From the NCBI GenBank assembly GCA_002713555.1, contig PATG01000066.1, forward strand, positions 14,148-41,270: a stretch of 27,123 bases of DNA, in the 5' to 3' direction. Below the pieces are notes generated by a model. That model did no database searches, was not told the origin of the DNA, and worked only from the letters and a program-made list of their open reading frames with translations. Position 1 is the stretch's first letter, and every line of letters starts with the position of its first letter. Below are positions 1 to 6,248 of this stretch, in pieces. Origin of the DNA: Planctomycetaceae bacterium (GTDB taxonomy: Bacteria; Planctomycetota; Planctomycetia; Pirellulales; Lacipirellulaceae). The position numbers were made by a program, and so were the translations under genes.

Positions 1-83
1 CTCAATCCGTTTGATTGAAGAATAAACACCTGATGCTGACTTCTCGAGCAATCCCAAATACACCTCAGGAATAACAAAACACT

Positions 84-830
84 ATGGGTCGAGTTATTTG
101 TGTCGCCAATCAAAAAGGGGGAGTCGGTAAGACGACGACTTCTATGAATCTTGCCGTGTTGCTAGCAGTTGCCGGCCAGCGGACTTTATTGGTAGATCTG
201 GATCCGCAGTGCAATGCCACTACAGGGCTGGGGCATTTACCCACCCAGAGACATTCCCTGGTGGAGAGTAGCCCTTTACGTGAATCATTTGTTACGACTT
301 ATCAGGAGGGCCTATCTCTTTTACCCGGCTCGCGAAGTTTTCAGGATGTGGATGTATTGGCCAATTCTTCGGATGCCCATTCAACGATGCTAGCAACCCA
401 TTTGATTGGGAGCTTGGGATCTTTTGACACGGTATTGATCGATTGCCCTCCCTCCTTGGGCCCGCTTACACGAACGGCCCTTTCGAGTGCTAGCGAAGTT
501 TTAATGCCAATTCAATGTGAGTATTTCGCCATGGAAGGACTCACTCAGATGATTGAGGTAATCCGACAGGTGATTGACCGGCCAGAAAGCCGATTAACCT
601 TTGGCGGCATCTTACTCACGATGTACGATGCCACGTTGGAACTTACGGCCGAAGTTGACCGTGAAGTTCGAGACTTTTTCGGAGATGTTGTCTTTCAAAA
701 TGTAATTCCACGCGATGTGGCTGTGTCAGAAGCGCCGAGTCATGGACGCTCGGTTGTCGACTATGCCCCGCGATCGCGAGGATCAAGGGCCTATGTGGAA
801 CTTTGCCAGGAGGTGCTAGAGCGTGTCTAA
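84..830 (+). CDS. parA: ParA/Soj chromosome-partitioning ATPase
   Basis: This is a ParA/MinD-family ATPase that works with ParB to segregate the chromosome origin; it dimerises on ATP and binds DNA non-specifically. The 248 residues open almost directly with the deviant Walker A box KGGVGKTT (11-18). A second switch-like box with DLDPQCNATTGLG follows (38-50), then the Walker B-like LIDCPPS (118-124). There is no N-terminal helix-turn-helix, so it is the short chromosomal Soj type and not a plasmid type Ia ParA. The ATG is chosen because Walker A must lie near residue 10; the only upstream SD-like match is a poorly spaced AGGA. The stop overlaps the parB start, so the two are translationally coupled. 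Seen: motifs and overlap. Known: ParA/Soj family function. Very confident. Confidence 0.96.
   Translation: MGRVICVANQKGGVGKTTTSMNLAVLLAVAGQRTLLVDLDPQCNATTGLGHLPTQRHSLVESSPLRESFVTTYQEGLSLLPGSRSFQDVDVLANSSDAHSTMLATHLIGSLGSFDTVLIDCPPSLGPLTRTALSSASEVLMPIQCEYFAMEGLTQMIEVIRQVIDRPESRLTFGGILLTMYDATLELTAEVDREVRDFFGDVVFQNVIPRDVAVSEAPSHGRSVVDYAPRSRGSRAYVELCQEVLERV
808..813 (+). promoter_or_regulatory. Shine-Dalgarno site that fixes the GTG start of parB
   Basis: AGGAGG sits inside the 3' end of parA, 9 bases before the GTG at 823. It supports the GTG as the true parB start and translational coupling of the pair. Confidence 0.8.
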
Positions 831-1809
831 AGAAAGACGTTTAGGACGAGGATTGGAAGCTTTGTTGGGACGCCCCGTGGAGACTCCTGCGGAGTCCTCT
901 GAAACTTCTACAGAGGTGACTTTGAACGTAGTGAGCCATGACGATTCTCAATTGCAAACAAGCGACGAGGATGGCCAGAACTGGTTGGATCTTGAGTCTA
1001 TCATCCCAAATCCATACCAACCTCGACAGCATTTTGATGAAAGCGAAATTGCAGACCTTTGCGACAGCATCCGAACGCACGGTTTCTTGCAGCCTATCGT
1101 GGTTCGGCAACATGGAGATCAGTATCAGATTATTGCCGGGGAACGCCGCTTTCGCGCTGCTCAGTTGGCAAACTTGGATCGCGTGCCTGTACAGGTCCGT
1201 GAGGTCAAGGAACGGCAGATGGCCGAATTGGCCATTGTCGAAAATATTCAGCGTAAAGATTTGAACGCACTTGAAAAGGGAGCGTCCTTCCAACGCTATC
1301 TTCAAGAATATCAATGCACCCAGGAAGAACTTGCAGCACGTGTCAATATTGATCGTTCCACAATCGCCAATTTGATTCGGTTATTGGAGCTGCCAGACGC
1401 CGTCAAAAAAATGGTTGCTGATGGTGATATTTCACAAGGTCATGCACGTACTTTATTGCCCTTGGGCGATGAGCAGGAACAATGCGATTTTGCTCGGCAG
1501 ATCAAACGAGAATCTCTCTCAGTACGTGCAACCGAGCAAATGGTTCAGGACCATATTCGGCAGGCCGACAGTGATTCTTTGTCAGTCATTGATATGGGGG
1601 GGAAATCACGGCCAGCTGCGAAAATTCCAAACAGCCATTTGGCCCAACTCGAACAACAGTTTCGGCACATACTTGGTACCAAAGTCGATTTGCGACAATC
1701 TGCCAAGGGACGCGGCAAGATTACCATCCACTTTACAAACCACGAAGAATTTGAGCGCTTGCAGTGTATTCTGACAGGTAATGACCAGGATTCGCTAGAG
1801 GCCGGGTGA
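823..1809 (+). CDS. parB: ParB chromosome-partitioning protein (CTP-dependent DNA clamp)
   Basis: ParB binds parS sites, hydrolyses CTP, spreads as a clamp and stimulates ParA. The N-terminus has the basic ParA-contacting peptide RRLGRGLEALLG (5-16). An acidic linker follows, then the ParB/sulfiredoxin core with NPYQPR (63-68), the CTP-binding box GERR (106-109) and ENIQRKDLN (140-148). A helix-turn-helix lies at about 165-190, and the C-terminus is a dimerisation region. The 328-residue length is ordinary. The start is GTG at 823, inside the end of parA by 8 bases. A perfect AGGAGG (808-813) lies 9 bases upstream, and the N-terminal motif needs this start. A small hairpin (1938-1964) may end the transcript. 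No parS-like palindrome was found nearby. Confidence 0.96.
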   Translation: MSKERRLGRGLEALLGRPVETPAESSETSTEVTLNVVSHDDSQLQTSDEDGQNWLDLESIIPNPYQPRQHFDESEIADLCDSIRTHGFLQPIVVRQHGDQYQIIAGERRFRAAQLANLDRVPVQVREVKERQMAELAIVENIQRKDLNALEKGASFQRYLQEYQCTQEELAARVNIDRSTIANLIRLLELPDAVKKMVADGDISQGHARTLLPLGDEQEQCDFARQIKRESLSVRATEQMVQDHIRQADSDSLSVIDMGGKSRPAAKIPNSHLAQLEQQFRHILGTKVDLRQSAKGRGKITIHFTNHEEFERLQCILTGNDQDSLEAG

Positions 1810-1937
1810 TGTACATGCGTACACATTTCCATTGCTGTTGGCATCCACATCAGTTACGATACTGAGTAGGGTTTCTAATCCGCCGAATTCGTCGACAGGT
1901 GCGAACTGAATTATGCGGGTAAGCACTTGCTGAAAAC

Positions 1938-1964
1938 AGGACTGTCTTATGGCAAGGCAGTCCT
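1938..1964 (+). terminator. Hairpin downstream of parAB
   Basis: AGGACTGTCTT (1938-1948) pairs with AAGGCAGTCCT (1954-1964), giving an 11-bp stem with one G-T pair and a 5-base loop ATGGC. No T-run follows, so it may be a transcript-end or stability hairpin and not a classical intrinsic terminator. It lies between parB and tRNA-Pro. Confidence 0.4.
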
Positions 1965-1981
1965 CAGCGGGAGCCTCTTTC

Positions 1982-2055
1982 CGGGGTGTGGCGCAGCCTG
2001 GCAGCGCGACTGGTTTGGGACCAGTAGGTCGCAGGTTCGAATCCTGTCACCCCGA
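1982..2055 (+). tRNA. tRNA-Pro, anticodon UGG
   Basis: The cloverleaf folds fully. The acceptor stem CGGGGTG (1982-1988) pairs with CACCCCG (2048-2054), and the discriminator is A2055. The anticodon stem is ACTGG/CCAGT around the loop TTTGGGA, with anticodon TGG at 2016-2018. The T-arm carries GGTTCGAATCC. UGG decodes proline CCN codons. CCA is not encoded, so it must be added after transcription. A long hairpin follows at once. Seen directly; very confident. Confidence 0.97.
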
Positions 2056-2061
2056 CTTGAT

Positions 2062-2103
2062 TTGATTAGATCAACTTGGCTATGCCAAGATTGATCTAAT
2101 CAA
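2062..2103 (+). terminator. Long near-perfect hairpin between the two tRNA genes
   Basis: TTGATTAGATCAA (2062-2074) pairs perfectly with TTGATCTAATCAA (2091-2103). The stem continues inward as CTTGG/CCAAG around a 5-base loop, with one bulged A. The total is about 18 bp. No T-tract follows. It may terminate or help process the tRNA-Pro transcript, or it may be a small mobile inverted repeat; the sequence alone does not decide. Confidence 0.5.
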
Positions 2104-2204
2104 GATTAATAGAGGCTGGATTGGTTTCTTAGCAGGAGAGTCGGTGTTTCTCGGCTCTTGCTGACAGCTAACCGGTCCGATAATATGGATAACATGAGAG
2201 CCAT

Positions 2205-2277
2205 TCCTCGGTAGCTCAGTTGGTAGAGCAAGCGGCTGTTAACCGCTGGGTCGCAAGTTCGAGTCTTGCCCGGGGAG
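2205..2277 (+). tRNA. tRNA-Asn, anticodon GUU
   Basis: The acceptor stem TCCTCGG (2205-2211) pairs with CCGGGGA (2270-2276), including one T-G pair, and the discriminator is G2277, as is usual for bacterial tRNA-Asn. The D-arm is GCTCAGTTGGTAGAGC. The anticodon stem AGCGG/CCGCT encloses CTGTTAA with anticodon GTT at 2238-2240. The T-arm has AGTTCGAGTCTT. CCA is not encoded. A T-rich stretch and a hairpin follow. Confidence 0.97.
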
Positions 2278-2313
2278 CTTTTTTCTTTTCTACGGAAAAA
2301 CCACCGACCAGTT

Positions 2314-2349
2314 AACGCCCGGCGCCTAGAAATCGGCATCGGGCGTTTT
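2314..2349 (+). terminator. Intrinsic terminator after tRNA-Asn
   Basis: AACGCCCG (2314-2321) pairs with CGGGCGTT (2340-2347), with an inner GCC/GGC pairing, and a four-base T-run overlaps the end. It is well placed to end the tRNA-Asn transcript. Confidence 0.65.
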
Positions 2350-2584
2350 GCGTTCTTGGCCATTTCTGGCAAGGGTTTACGACGATTCCCCCACCCGCGT
2401 CGCGCTCTCTGTTTCGAGAGAGAACTTTTGGGGTCCGAATAGGACCTTCAAGGTTCCTTCTGCACCCCGGAATCTTGCGCCAAAACTCTCCGAATCTCTG
2501 ATTAATAGACCCCGAGAAGTTAACAGGCCGTTCCCTTTCGGGGCTTGGAGGCGGCCTCTAGGGATGTAGCGATGATGCACTGCT
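2350..2584. other. Gene-poor stretch with several short hairpins
   Basis: No convincing gene is seen. Short inverted repeats are packed here: CTCTCT/AGAGAG (2405-2422) and GGTCC/GGACC (2432-2446), followed by further G/C-rich pairing near 2524-2556. A 77-residue minus-strand frame crosses it (2377-2610), but its product looks low-complexity and it overlaps the SIR2-like remnant, so it is not called. It could be a decayed gene or a structured intergenic repeat. Confidence 0.35.
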
Positions 2585-2878
2585 TCAGTAGTCATTCCAA
2601 TCAATCTCATCGTGACTTTCCGGGACGAATTCGACCTCGTGAAACACTCGTCGAAAGCGATTCTTTTCTAGCTCGTTTGTAGCGAGACCTGGATCTACAA
2701 CTATCACATTTAGTGGGCGTCCTTCTGCTTTTCGGATTCGCGCAACCTCTGCGAATTGCATTTGAGCCATGGCATCAAAGTGAGACAGAGAAAAACCTAC
2801 GATAATTGCGCAATCGGCCTCGAACAATTTCTTCATGGTCTTATGCCATACATGCCCAAGACCAGGAATCTGGTGCAA
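2585..2878 (-). pseudogene. C-terminal fragment of a SIR2-like protein
   Basis: The 97-residue frame has no recognised complete domain, but its first half reads like the last strand-helix unit of SIR2-like Rossmann proteins. ADCAIIVGFSLSHFDAM resembles the usual A-D-x-I-x-x-I-G-Y-S-L-x-x-x-D signature, and PLNVIVVDPG follows as the next strand. No NAD-binding N-terminal part (GAGxS, catalytic His, zinc cysteines) is present: a stop codon lies directly before the TTG at 2878, and no continuation is visible upstream in other frames. The likeliest reading is a decayed remnant beside a tRNA gene. Domain recognition comes from family knowledge and is moderate. Confidence 0.5.
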
Positions 2879-2942
2879 TTACTTATAAGCTCCCAATGAG
2901 TTTGGCGGCTTTCATTCCGCCACATTGGTTTGCTTGATAGAC

Positions 2943-3167
2943 ATGTGTGGCTTTACTGCTAGTGCGTCATTCGGATTTATAGGGGGACGTCTTGTTGTTG
3001 GGCCGGACGGGTGGAGCAGCTTCATGACCGTTTTAATACTGATTACTTTGATAGCCACCGTATTTACCTGGCTATTCATGCATGGTGAATGCAAAGTGGC
3101 AAGTCAGGATGAAGACAGTCTCTTACCAACCACCAACGCAGCCCCCATAGTGCATCGCTATTGCTGA
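2943..3167 (+). CDS. Orphan small membrane protein resembling the N-terminus of DHHC acyltransferases
   Basis: This is a 74-residue frame from ATG 2943 (a TTG at 2925 would add six residues). It holds the segment FIGGRLVVGPDG, then one hydrophobic helix rich in I, L, V and T, then a hydrophilic tail. The order G-G-R-L-V-x-G-P-D followed by T-x-L-x-L-I recalls the region just before the first helix of eukaryotic DHHC palmitoyltransferases. No Asp-His-His-Cys domain follows. No good ribosome-binding site is visible, and it stands alone between a pseudogene and an opposite-strand gene. It could be a relic, a real single-pass protein, or chance. Function unknown. Confidence 0.35.
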   Translation: MCGFTASASFGFIGGRLVVGPDGWSSFMTVLILITLIATVFTWLFMHGECKVASQDEDSLLPTTNAAPIVHRYC

Positions 3168-3219
3168 TGCTATAAGCCATCACCAGTCGCTGTCCTCTAG
3201 GACCTCGCCAGGTAAGTTT

Positions 3220-3248
3220 CTTGCTGCACAGGGTAAGAAATCAGCAAG
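3220..3248 (-). terminator. Possible hairpin downstream of the RsbW-like gene
   Basis: CTTGCTG (3220-3226) pairs with CAGCAAG (3242-3248) over a 15-base loop, just past the stop of the minus-strand kinase gene. No strong T-run follows on the minus strand, so this is a weak terminator candidate. Confidence 0.3.
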
Positions 3249-3255
3249 TTCGCAG

Positions 3256-3693
3256 TTACTCTTGATCTGTGGAATTGTCGAGCAGCTTCTCCATGCTCAA
3301 GCAGCTGCCATTCTCACTTAACTCTACGGTGGTCATGTAGGCGCGTATGAGCGCCAAGCCGCGCCCTCCGGGGGCATCAAGATTTTCGGGCGAACAACAG
3401 TCGGGTACTTCTTCTGCAGCATAGCCCTCACCTTCGTCGCAGATTTTTGCCCAGAAGCGGTCGCTGCTAATCTCGCATTGGACCTGTACATGTTTGTTGG
3501 GGTCCTCCTGATTGCCATGTCGAATCGCATTACTAATCGATTCTTCCAATGCCATGTGGATACCAAATAAGGTCGCCTTGTCCCAGGCAAGAGACTCCAT
3601 CAAAGTAAGGGTTTCTTGAATGAAGTCGTGGTATGCGCTCAAAGAACTTGGCAAGACGCGATCGAAAGTGTGTGGCGCCTTGCCTGTTGACAT
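3256..3693 (-). CDS. RsbW-like anti-sigma factor / serine kinase (GHKL ATPase)
   Basis: This is a small GHKL-fold ATPase of the RsbW/SpoIIAB group. Such proteins bind a sigma factor or another target and phosphorylate a STAS-domain antagonist. From the chosen start it has 145 residues. It shows the N box EESISNAIRHGN, the G1 box CDEGEGY and the G2 box PGGRGLALI, all in order and intact. The open frame extends upstream to 3792, but the ATG at 3693 is preferred: TTGAGG lies 6 bases before it, and the extra residues do not belong to the fold. The STAS partner lies just upstream on the same strand. No sigma factor gene is nearby, so the target is unknown. It could equally regulate a PP2C phosphatase pathway. 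Confidence 0.88.
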   Translation of the reverse strand: MSTGKAPHTFDRVLPSSLSAYHDFIQETLTLMESLAWDKATLFGIHMALEESISNAIRHGNQEDPNKHVQVQCEISSDRFWAKICDEGEGYAAEEVPDCCSPENLDAPGGRGLALIRAYMTTVELSENGSCLSMEKLLDNSTDQE

Positions 3694-3699
3694 GTCGTG

Positions 3700-3705
3700 C
3701 CTCAA
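3700..3705 (-). promoter_or_regulatory. Shine-Dalgarno site that selects the RsbW-like start
   Basis: TTGAGG on the minus strand lies 6 bases before the ATG at 3693. It favours this start over the longer open frame that reaches 3792. Confidence 0.6.
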
Positions 3706-3825
3706 CTTACTAATGCGACGGCGGTTGCGTGGCCAAAAAAACGATCGAAAGGGGGTTCGGAGGACACAAAGACAAATAGTACCCGACTGCAAAGAGCGAC
3801 CGGGTTCATGGTTTGGTAACGAAAT

Positions 3826-4179
3826 CTATAGAACGGCCAATGCGTCTGCTTCGCTATCTTTAATAGTGAAGAGCTTGTCTAGATTGGTGATTGCAAATAC
3901 TTGAAAGATCTCGGGAGAAATGTTGGTCAGAATCAAGTTGGCACCTTGCTTTTTCGATTTTTTTTCAAAAGTTATGAGTTTCCCTAAGGCAGCACTAGAA
4001 AGAAATTCGACATTCGAAAAATTTAGCACCAACTTTTTGCGATCATCTTTCTCAATCAAATCAAAGAGTTCTTGTCCCAACTCTTGTATTGCTTGAGGGT
4101 CGATAATCTTCTGATCCTTGAAGCGAACCACACTTACGCTAGTTGATTCACTAAGTTCAATACGACGCAAATTTGACAT
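3826..4179 (-). CDS. STAS-domain anti-anti-sigma factor (RsbV/SpoIIAA-like)
   Basis: This is a 117-residue single STAS domain. Proteins of this family release a target from an RsbW-type kinase and are switched off by serine phosphorylation. The signature VEFLSSAALGKLI is present at about 58-70, with the Ser pair at the usual phosphorylation position. The flanking strand KKLVLNFSNV and the final helix are also as expected. It starts at ATG 4179 and lies 132 bases upstream of the RsbW-like gene on the same strand, in the common order antagonist then kinase. Seen: fold motif and gene order. Inferred: the two form a cognate pair. Confidence 0.88.
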   Translation of the reverse strand: MSNLRRIELSESTSVSVVRFKDQKIIDPQAIQELGQELFDLIEKDDRKKLVLNFSNVEFLSSAALGKLITFEKKSKKQGANLILTNISPEIFQVFAITNLDKLFTIKDSEADALAVL

Positions 4180-4282
4180 GATTCAATGTACCGTTAAGTG
4201 TTTCCGTTCTGAGTAGCCAATAGGATCAGTATTCAAAAATATTTTCCGATGCAGGACTGCGCGATGGCATGGAATTGACCAG

Positions 4283-4317
4283 TATTAATTGGGTGGGCCC
4301 ATATTAAATTGGTGGGG
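4283..4317. repeat. Imperfect direct repeat in an intergenic region
   Basis: TATTAATTGGGTGGG (4283-4297) is followed after four bases by TATTAAATTGGTGGGG (4302-4317). The core AATTGGGTGGG occurs again exactly at 20656-20666, also between genes. The pair lies in the 272-base gap between the STAS gene and the next minus-strand gene, where nothing else was recognised. Confidence 0.4.
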
Positions 4318-4451
4318 AATGACCAGAATCCCTGTATTGATTTACCCGCATTATAGCTGGTTTCGGAAAGAAATATCCAGTGCCTCGCTCCCCAGACGTC
4401 GATGATATCCTTACCCGGGCCAAAGTCAAGTTGAGGTCAGGCGTGCTCTTG

Positions 4452-4913
4452 CTAATGGAGTTGTTCCGGAAGGGGAGGTTGGGCAATCGATTTGTAGATG
4501 GCTCGGCTAATCAGCAGGAAGTTGCGATCCGAAAACTCAGTTACCGTCCCGCTGACGGTCCAACGTACGCTTTTTGGATCTTCTGCGTTTTTGAGGAGAA
4601 TAACTACCCGCTCCAGGTTAAGGTTTGGTAGCCCACCAAACTCATATCCTTCTTCTGAAATGAAGATAGCACCATCACCATTCAACCGAAAAAATCCAGA
4701 TTCGCTACTGATATTTGTGCCCTCACGTAGACGACGTTGTACTTCTTTTTTCGGTTTGCGTTTTATAGTTTTATTCAATCGTGGTGGGATAGTGGCCTCT
4801 CTTCGCGTGGCCGATCTATCAACGGCTAAACCGCATTCATAGAAGATTACGAATGCAAACAAGAAGATGGCAATCAATGCTTGGACAGCATAGCGTCGAC
4901 TAGAACACAACAT
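4452..4913 (-). CDS. Hypothetical membrane-anchored protein
   Basis: I do not recognise a family for this 153-residue product. It has one N-terminal hydrophobic helix (about 10-28, ALIAIFLFAFVIFYECGLAV), then a very basic linker (RLNKTIKRKPKKEVQRRLRE). A compact mixed domain follows with GFFRLNGDGAIFISEEGYEFG and a strand-rich end. This pattern fits a type II single-pass protein or an uncleaved signal anchor with a periplasmic domain. ATG 4913 has only a weak, distant AGG as SD. A GTG-started membrane gene lies 39 bases upstream on the same strand, so the two probably share a transcript. The reading frame and composition look genuinely coding. Confidence 0.6.
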   Translation of the reverse strand: MLCSSRRYAVQALIAIFLFAFVIFYECGLAVDRSATRREATIPPRLNKTIKRKPKKEVQRRLREGTNISSESGFFRLNGDGAIFISEEGYEFGGLPNLNLERVVILLKNAEDPKSVRWTVSGTVTEFSDRNFLLISRAIYKSIAQPPLPEQLH

Positions 4914-4952
4914 AGATAAAGCCCTGAATTCTATTTGTTAGTGGGGTTAGTA

Positions 4953-5240
4953 CTAACCAGGTTTGGGCATGGCGATGCTGTGTAAAATCAGTACGGCCCC
5001 AATCGAAATCAGACACCAACCGAGCCATTCTGGAGGATGAAGGACCTTGTTTGGAAGAGCTCCAACGCCACTGGCAAAAGAAACGACAGCTCCTTCAGAA
5101 GTTGATGAGGAATGTGTTTTGTCTGCCAAAAAGTGTGTGGCATCGGGGGTCAACACATAGGCACTGACCATGCGCACTTGAAGACCCAGCAATACGATCA
5201 CAACACCCAGGAAAAAGTACTGGTTGCGGTTAAATTCCAC
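4953..5240 (-). CDS. Small two-helix membrane protein, unknown function
   Basis: The 95-residue product has two hydrophobic segments, about 9-29 (FFLGVVIVLLGLQVRMVSAYV) and 73-89 (LGWCLISIGAVLILHSI). Between them lies a roughly 40-residue polar loop rich in Ser, Thr and His. The start is GTG at 5240, supported by AAAGGGTGAG about 7 bases upstream. It is followed closely by the 153-residue membrane-anchored gene. I do not recognise a family, and role and partners are unknown. Confidence 0.6.
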   Translation of the reverse strand: MEFNRNQYFFLGVVIVLLGLQVRMVSAYVLTPDATHFLADKTHSSSTSEGAVVSFASGVGALPNKVLHPPEWLGWCLISIGAVLILHSIAMPKPG

Positions 5241-5399
5241 AGCTCACCCTTTTGCCACTTAGTTTTTTGGAATTACACTTGTGTTTTCGTAGGATACGTA
5301 GCGCACGGATGGTTTGGTTCAATGTAACGAGTCACCACATGTCCACGTTTACTCATCGGACACTATAAGATGCAGGCTCCATCGGTACGTTATCAATAG

Positions 5400-5422
5400 C
5401 AATCCTGCCGGTTGTAGGATTG
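5400..5422 (-). terminator. Hairpin downstream of the 99-residue membrane protein gene
   Basis: CAATCCT (5400-5406) pairs perfectly with AGGATTG (5416-5422) over a 9-base loop, about 90 bases past the stop of the minus-strand gene ending at 5509. There is no T-run, so it is only a possible terminator. Confidence 0.3.
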
Positions 5423-5508
5423 TGCGCTTCACGAACGAACTTGCCAAATGGCAGAAGTTTTCGGTCTGAGAGTTTCTCTACTGAAGCCTGATGCGAGAGT
5501 TTGCCGAA

Positions 5509-5808
5509 TTATTGACCCGAATTCCGATCCAAAAAACGATTGATACCATTCTCGATAGCACCGGACGTTGCGTCACGCATCAACTCTTTTTTATCGGAAA
5601 GAATGATTACTTCGACAATATCCGCATGATTGGCCATGTCGGTGACAGTAAAATTTCGGATGTCGACATAAGTTGACCCGAGTCGAGCACTTGTCTTGGG
5701 GATAAGATGGAAGCCGTCTTTTGCCCTGAGGATGTGGTAGTTCAGTGCCCCATACAGCAAAATGCCTCCCACAATCATTCCAAAAAGGAAGGTTATTATT
5801 CGTCGCAT
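5509..5808 (-). CDS. Small membrane-anchored protein, unknown function
   Basis: This 99-residue protein has a signal-anchor helix at about 4-23 (IITFLFGMIVGGILLYGALN). The soluble part begins HILRAKDGFHLIPKTSARLG and holds a strand VDIRNFTV and a C-terminal helical stretch. The protein is well formed with no frame disturbance, and the soluble part would sit in the periplasm. I recognise this general type (short anchor plus about 75 residues) from planctomycete genomes but know no function. ATG 5808 lacks a clear SD. It is divergent from the exporter operon, so the shared gap 5809-6248 probably holds both promoters. Confidence 0.65.
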   Translation of the reverse strand: MRRIITFLFGMIVGGILLYGALNYHILRAKDGFHLIPKTSARLGSTYVDIRNFTVTDMANHADIVEVIILSDKKELMRDATSGAIENGINRFLDRNSGQ

Positions 5809-6248
5809 GATGAAGAAATTCTCAGTGGTTGAGTTAAATCGTCCTAGCAGTCGTCACTCTACCGACCTTACAGCAACAAAAGCAAGCCGAATCGTTGCCA
5901 GTCTGCACCCCCCTAAGACTTACTAGGTCTTCGAATCCTATATTGGGGGATAGGGAGAGGAATCGATTGTACGGTTCGCGGGAAATTCGATGATGTTGAA
6001 CGAACAGTTATTTCGACGAAAAATCTGAGTTGTCCAATCATTTGGAAAGACATGCTATTCGACTTCAGCAAAGGACAGGTCATGTCGGTTATACCTAATA
6101 TGTCAGTTAGCGTTTGCTTGACAGGACAGATGTGTCTGCACATTCTGGATAAGTGCTGCACTAGGATCTACTTCGGCCGTATTGCGCCATGCATTTTCAA
6201 GATTTGAGTAGTCGTTGTGCTGTTTTGTCCCGGTCGAGAAGACATTCT
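5809..6248. other. Divergent intergenic region before the exporter operon
   Basis: No gene is seen in this stretch. A run of C (5908-5913) faces a run of G (5945-5949) around a smaller hairpin AAGAC/GTCTT. One promoter-like TTGACA occurs at 6118-6123. An 82-codon minus frame (5913-6161) crosses it but has no coding character. The region most likely holds promoters for the small membrane protein (minus) and for the exporter operon (plus). Confidence 0.4.
6118..6146 (+). promoter_or_regulatory. Possible sigma-70-type promoter of the exporter operon
   Basis: TTGACA (6118-6123) is a perfect -35 hexamer. The -10 candidate CATTCT at 17-base spacing (6141-6146) matches the consensus at only three of six positions. 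An overlapping inverted repeat CAGA/TCTG lies in the spacer and could be an operator. The call is weak. Confidence 0.25.

Noticed and set aside
1..83. Sequence upstream of parA checked for a replication origin or promoter
   Set aside because: No DnaA-box cluster or convincing promoter pair is visible in the short stretch available.
1797..1968. Minus-strand open stretch with a peptide ending VTDVDANSNGNVY
   Set aside because: It faintly recalls a calcium-loop or dockerin segment, but it has no start, is about 57 codons and overlaps the end of parB.
2106..2372. 88-codon minus-strand frame across tRNA-Asn
   Set aside because: Its translation (GKTRTCDPAVNSRLLYQLSY) is the well-known false product read antisense through a tRNA gene.
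2377..2610. 77-codon minus-strand frame
   Set aside because: No motif, overlaps the SIR2-like remnant in another frame and runs through several hairpins; coding character not convincing.
5913..6161. 82-codon minus-strand frame in the gap before the exporter
   Set aside because: No SD, no motif, irregular codon use; more likely regulatory DNA.
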